From NCBI GenBank assembly GCA_902363335.1, contig CABIZV010000004.1, positions 411,566-475,565 of the forward strand: 64,000 bases of DNA, given 5' to 3'. This stretch comes from Enterobacteriaceae bacterium (GTDB lineage: Bacteria > Pseudomonadota > Gammaproteobacteria > Enterobacterales > Enterobacteriaceae). The first letter of the stretch is position 1, and every line of letters starts with the position of its first letter. The notes below the pieces were generated by a model, which worked only from the letters and a program-made list of their open reading frames with translations, made no database searches and was not told the origin of the DNA. Position numbers and translations under genes: made by a program. Positions 60,327 to 64,000 of this stretch are shown piece after piece.

Positions 60327-61054
60327 CCAAAATCATTGTTCCGGAATGGCCGCTGCCGGAAGGCGTGGCCGCCTGTAGTTCAACGCGTGTGGGTGGCGTT
60401 AGCCTGGGAGCGTGGGATTCACTGAATCTTGGCGCTCACTGCGGTGATAATCCCGAACACGTTGAAGAGAACCGTAAACGCATGTTCGCGGCAGGTAAAC
60501 TGCCCTCGAAACCCGTGTGGCTTGAACAGGTACATGGAAAAGATGTGCTGCATCTGACCGGTGAACCTTATGCCTCGAAGCGTGCCGATGCGTCCTACAG
60601 TAATACGCCCGGAACGGTGTGTGCGGTTATGACGGCTGATTGCCTGCCGGTGCTGTTTTGTAATCGGGCAGGCACAGAGGTTGCCGCAGCGCATGCTGGC
60701 TGGCGCGGCCTGTGCGATGGCGTGCTGGAAGAGACGGTGGCTTGTTTTAACGACAGTCCTGAAAATATCCTCGCCTGGTTTGGCCCGGCGATTGGGCCAT
60801 TGGCGTTTGAGGTGGGCCCCGAAGTGCGTGAAGCGTTTATGGCAAAGGATATTAACGCGGTGGATGCTTTCCGTCCGGCTGGCGAAAAGTATTACGCTGA
60901 TATCTATCTGCTGGCACGCCAGCGCTTAGCAAATGTGGGTGTCACCAACGTCTTTGGCGGTGAACGCTGTACCTTCAGCGAAAAGGATGATTTTTTCTCA
61001 TATCGTCGTGACCGTATTACGGGTCGTATGGCAAGTTTTATCTGGCTGATATAA
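60323..61054 (+). CDS. pgeF: Peptidoglycan editing factor PgeF (YfiH, multicopper polyphenol oxidase family)
   Basis: 243 residues. Cys and His residues of the metal site occur in MTADCLPVLFCNRAG and AAAHAGWRGLCDG, with early LNLGAHCGDN. Removes wrongly incorporated L-Ser/Gly muropeptides from cell-wall precursors. Translationally coupled to rluD. Confidence 0.96.
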   Translation: MTKIIVPEWPLPEGVAACSSTRVGGVSLGAWDSLNLGAHCGDNPEHVEENRKRMFAAGKLPSKPVWLEQVHGKDVLHLTGEPYASKRADASYSNTPGTVCAVMTADCLPVLFCNRAGTEVAAAHAGWRGLCDGVLEETVACFNDSPENILAWFGPAIGPLAFEVGPEVREAFMAKDINAVDAFRPAGEKYYADIYLLARQRLANVGVTNVFGGERCTFSEKDDFFSYRRDRITGRMASFIWLI

Positions 61055-61116
61055 CCTATAGAATCAAGGCGATCCAGAACGCTGATATTTTTTTCTCATT
61101 GAATAGGTCAATTAAC

Positions 61117-61145
61117 CTTGAATAATTGAGGGATGACCTCATTTA
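61117..61145 (+). promoter_or_regulatory. Sigma-32 promoter of clpB
   Basis: -35 CTTGAA (61117-61122), 14-bp spacer, -10 CCTCATTTA (61137-61145), essentially the E. coli clpB heat-shock promoter, 38 bp before the start codon. Confidence 0.88.
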
Positions 61146-61183
61146 ATCTCCTGTAGCAAATTTGACCTATTATGGGAGGAGTC

Positions 61184-63757
61184 ATGCGTCTGGATCGTCT
61201 TACTAATAAATTCCAGCTTGCTCTTGCTGATGCCCAGTCGCTCGCACTTGGGCAAGACAACCAATTTATCGAACCTCTTCATTTAATGAGTGCCTTACTG
61301 AATCAGGAAGGGGGCTCTGTACGTCCTTTATTAACGTCCGCGGGCATTAATGCCGGGCAGTTACGCACAGCTATCGATCAGGCATTAAGCCGTTTACCTC
61401 AAGTTGAAGGCACCGGCGGCGATGTGCAGCCGTCTCAGGATCTGATTCGCGTCCTGAATCTTTGCGACAAACTGGCACAAAAAAATGGTGATAACTTCAT
61501 TTCGTCAGAGCTGTTTGTTATCGCCGCGCTTGAGTCCCGAGGCACGCTGGCTGAATTATTGAAAACAGCTGGTGCGACAACTGCCAATATCACTCAGGCA
61601 ATTGAAAAGATGCGTGGAGGAGAAAGCGTGAACGATCAAGGGGCCGAAGACCAACGTCAGGCCTTGAAAAAATATACCGTTGATCTTACCGAGCGTGCCG
61701 AACAGGGCAAACTCGACCCGGTTATCGGTCGTGATGAAGAAATTCGCCGTACCATTCAGGTGCTGCAGCGTCGTACCAAAAATAACCCGGTATTAATCGG
61801 TGAACCCGGTGTGGGTAAAACGGCCATTGTCGAAGGGCTGGCGCAGCGTATTATTAACGGTGAAGTGCCTGAAGGCTTGAAAGGTCGTCGGGTACTGGCA
61901 CTGGATATGGGCGCGCTGGTGGCCGGGGCGAAATACCGCGGTGAATTTGAAGAACGTTTGAAAGGTGTTCTGAACGATCTGTCTAAACAGGAAGGCAATG
62001 TCATTCTGTTTATCGACGAACTGCATACTATGGTGGGCGCGGGTAAAGCCGATGGCGCTATGGATGCCGGCAATATGCTGAAACCTGCGCTGGCGCGTGG
62101 GGAATTGCACTGCGTCGGGGCGACTACGCTTGATGAGTATCGTCAGTACATCGAAAAAGATGCCGCGCTGGAGCGTCGTTTCCAGAAAGTGTTTGTGGCT
62201 GAACCGTCGGTGGAAGATACCATCGCTATTCTGCGTGGGCTGAAAGAGCGTTACGAGCTGCATCACCATGTGCAAATTACTGACCCGGCTATTGTAGCGG
62301 CGGCGACGTTGTCCCATCGCTATATTGCTGACCGTCAGTTACCGGATAAAGCCATCGACCTTATTGATGAAGCAGCTTCCAGTATTCGTATGCAAATTGA
62401 CTCGAAACCGGAAGAGCTGGATAGGCTCGATCGTCGAATCATTCAGTTGAAGCTGGAACAGCAGGCGCTGATGAAAGAGTCTGACGAGGCGAGTAAAAAA
62501 CGTCTCGATATGCTTAATGAAGAGCTGGAAGATAAAGAACGCCAGTACTCGGTATTAGAAGAAGAGTGGAAAGCGGAAAAAGCCTCGCTCTCGGGAACGC
62601 AAACTATCAAGGCTGAACTGGAGCAGGCGAAGATTGCCATTGAGCAAGCGCGCCGCGTCGGCGATCTCGCGCGCATGTCTGAGCTACAGTACGGTAAAAT
62701 TCCAGAACTGGAAAAACAGCTGGAAGTGGCTACTCAGTCCGAAGGCAAAACCATGCGCCTGTTACGCAATAAAGTAACGGACATTGAGATTGCTGATGTG
62801 CTGGCTCGCTGGACGGGTATCCCGGTTGCCAGAATGCTTGAAGGTGAACGCGATAAACTGCTGCGTATGGAGCAGGATCTGCATAGCCGCGTGATTGGCC
62901 AGAATGAAGCGGTTGAAGCGGTATCCAACGCCATTCGCCGTAGCCGGGCAGGGTTGTCGGATCCAAACCGTCCTATCGGTTCGTTCCTGTTCCTGGGGCC
63001 AACCGGTGTCGGTAAAACCGAGCTGTGCAAAGCGTTGGCTAACTTTATGTTCGACAGCGATGACGCGATGGTGCGTATTGATATGTCCGAGTTTATGGAG
63101 AAACACTCCGTCTCTCGTCTGGTGGGGGCACCTCCAGGATATGTCGGTTATGAAGAGGGGGGGTATCTGACGGAAGCGGTTCGCCGTCGCCCATACTCGG
63201 TCATCCTGTTGGATGAAGTGGAAAAAGCGCACCCGGATGTTTTCAACATTCTGTTGCAGGTTCTTGATGATGGTCGTTTGACTGATGGTCAGGGTAGAAC
63301 GGTCGACTTCCGTAATACGGTCGTAATTATGACGTCTAACCTGGGGTCCGATCTTATTCAGGAACGTTTTGGCGAGTTGGATTACGGTCATATGAAAGAT
63401 CTGGTGCTGGGCGTCGTCAGCCACAGCTTCCGTCCAGAGTTCATTAACCGTATCGATGAAGTCGTTGTGTTCCACCCGCTGGGCGAATCACACATTGCTT
63501 CTATTGCTCAGATCCAGCTGCAACGTCTCTATAAACGTCTGGAAGAGCGTGGATATGAAACGCAGATTTCCGATGAGGCTTTACTGCTTCTGAGTAAAAA
63601 CGGCTACGACCCGGTATATGGTGCACGTCCTTTGAAACGCGCTATTCAGCAGCAGATTGAGAACCCGCTGGCACAGCAGATTCTCTCAGGCGAGCTGATC
63701 CCTGGAAAAGTTATCCATCTGGAAGTCAAAGACGATCATATTGTGGCAGTGCAGTAA
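61184..63757 (+). CDS. clpB: Disaggregase ClpB
   Basis: 857 residues from MRLDRLTNKFQLALADAQSL, preceded by GGGAGGAG. N domain, NBD1 (Walker A GEPGVGKTAIVEG), middle coiled-coil domain (about 410-520) and NBD2 (GPTGVGKTELCKAL; VILLDEVEKAHPD). Solubilises protein aggregates with DnaK. An internal GTG at 61628 (codon 149), with GGAGGAG upstream, would make the short ClpB-79 form, as in E. coli. Heat-shock promoter upstream. Confidence 0.98.
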   Translation: MRLDRLTNKFQLALADAQSLALGQDNQFIEPLHLMSALLNQEGGSVRPLLTSAGINAGQLRTAIDQALSRLPQVEGTGGDVQPSQDLIRVLNLCDKLAQKNGDNFISSELFVIAALESRGTLAELLKTAGATTANITQAIEKMRGGESVNDQGAEDQRQALKKYTVDLTERAEQGKLDPVIGRDEEIRRTIQVLQRRTKNNPVLIGEPGVGKTAIVEGLAQRIINGEVPEGLKGRRVLALDMGALVAGAKYRGEFEERLKGVLNDLSKQEGNVILFIDELHTMVGAGKADGAMDAGNMLKPALARGELHCVGATTLDEYRQYIEKDAALERRFQKVFVAEPSVEDTIAILRGLKERYELHHHVQITDPAIVAAATLSHRYIADRQLPDKAIDLIDEAASSIRMQIDSKPEELDRLDRRIIQLKLEQQALMKESDEASKKRLDMLNEELEDKERQYSVLEEEWKAEKASLSGTQTIKAELEQAKIAIEQARRVGDLARMSELQYGKIPELEKQLEVATQSEGKTMRLLRNKVTDIEIADVLARWTGIPVARMLEGERDKLLRMEQDLHSRVIGQNEAVEAVSNAIRRSRAGLSDPNRPIGSFLFLGPTGVGKTELCKALANFMFDSDDAMVRIDMSEFMEKHSVSRLVGAPPGYVGYEEGGYLTEAVRRRPYSVILLDEVEKAHPDVFNILLQVLDDGRLTDGQGRTVDFRNTVVIMTSNLGSDLIQERFGELDYGHMKDLVLGVVSHSFRPEFINRIDEVVVFHPLGESHIASIAQIQLQRLYKRLEERGYETQISDEALLLLSKNGYDPVYGARPLKRAIQQQIENPLAQQILSGELIPGKVIHLEVKDDHIVAVQ

Positions 63758-63769
63758 GTCACAAAAATA

Positions 63770-63798
63770 CAAAAACGGGCCTCTCGGGGCTCGTTTTT
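63770..63798 (+). terminator. Terminator of clpB
   Basis: AAAAACGGGCC/GGGCTCGTTTTT stem (one G-T pair) followed by GTTTAAA, 13 bp after the clpB stop. Confidence 0.85.
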
Positions 63799-63850
63799 GT
63801 TTAAAAAATGGGCAAATATAAGCGTTGTGGATGAAAAGTAAGCTAATGGA

Positions 63851-64000
63851 AAGTTTTTTTCGATTTATGCTTGCCACTTCTCAGTTTCTCCCTATAATGC
63901 GGCCCCACTGAGACGGAACAACGGCAAACAAGCCGCCGGGTCAGCGGGGTTCTTAAGAAGAACACCGGCAGAGAAAAGCGAAATTAAACGCTTGACTCTG
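63851..64000 (+). promoter_or_regulatory. rRNA operon promoters P1 and P2 (rrnG position)
   Basis: P1: A/T-rich UP-like stretch, -35 TTGCCA (63871-63876), 16-bp spacer, -10 TATAAT (63893-63898), and a GC-rich discriminator GCGGCCCC, the arrangement needed for ppGpp/growth-rate control. About 95 bp on, TTGACT (63992-63997) is the -35 of P2, cut by the window edge. In E. coli rrnG also follows clpB. The 16S gene lies beyond the window. Confidence 0.92.

Overview
The window is chromosomal DNA of an enteric gammaproteobacterium (Enterobacteriaceae, of the Enterobacter/Klebsiella/Citrobacter/Kosakonia kind). The right third follows the Escherichia coli order closely: ssrA-smpB-ratAB-bamE-recN-nadK-grpE-yfjD-ypjD-ffh-rpsP-rimM-trmD-rplS, then aroF-tyrA / pheA-raiA-bamD-rluD-pgeF-clpB, ending in the tandem P1/P2 promoters of a ribosomal RNA operon. 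Genus-level assignment is inference; the family-level call rests on near-identity of many housekeeping proteins to E. coli as I remember them.

Layout. (1) 1-6830: a heme-uptake and anaerobic heme-breakdown operon of the chu/hmu type, all on the minus strand (receptor chuA, periplasmic hmuT, radical-SAM hutW, hutX, chuY, permease hmuU, and the start of ATPase hmuV), preceded by a Fur box and a CRP-like site. (2) 7065-9880: an SOS-controlled DinI-family gene, an MFS efflux gene with its TetR regulator, and a gene fragment. (3) 9930-21786: an apparently complete P4-like phage satellite. It has integrase, Vis, alpha primase-helicase, ori and crr iterons, the immunity leader, sid-delta-psu, and a P2-type cos site. 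Two cargo genes sit at the usual exchangeable positions: a NACHT NTPase between cos and int, and a PD-(D/E)XK-like membrane protein between crr and the left att repeat. (4) 21787-39387: a second, AT-rich integrative and mobilizable island. It contains an AlpA regulator, a translationally coupled set of three tyrosine recombinases plus a small coiled-coil protein, lipoproteins, a MobA/MobC mobilization pair, several unknown genes, a RloC/PrrC-like anticodon-nuclease candidate, and its own integrase beside ssrA. (5) 39388-63757: core genome. (6) 63851-64000: rrn promoter region.

How it fits together. Both islands point their related integrases at the 3' end of ssrA. The 92-bp repeats at 9930 and 21695, and the ssrA 3' flank at 39320, each carry a hairpin terminator next to a GGTGG(A)GCTGGGG core, so the islands look like a tandem array grown by successive integrations at ssrA. 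Each island carries at least one probable anti-phage gene: the NACHT protein in the satellite and the ACNase-like ATPase in the mobilizable island. The array therefore looks like a stacked defence locus whose parts move differently: the satellite by helper-phage packaging (cos, Sid, Psu, Delta), the other by conjugative mobilization (MobA/MobC).

In the core, regulation can be read directly: LexA boxes at recN and at the dinI-like gene, sigma-32 promoters at grpE and clpB, TyrR boxes at aroF-tyrA, the pheL attenuator before pheA, and a hairpin leader before rpsP. Two differences from the E. coli order are a DUF2946/PepSY membrane pair between rplS and aroF and an SMP-30-type lactonase gene between tyrA and pheA.
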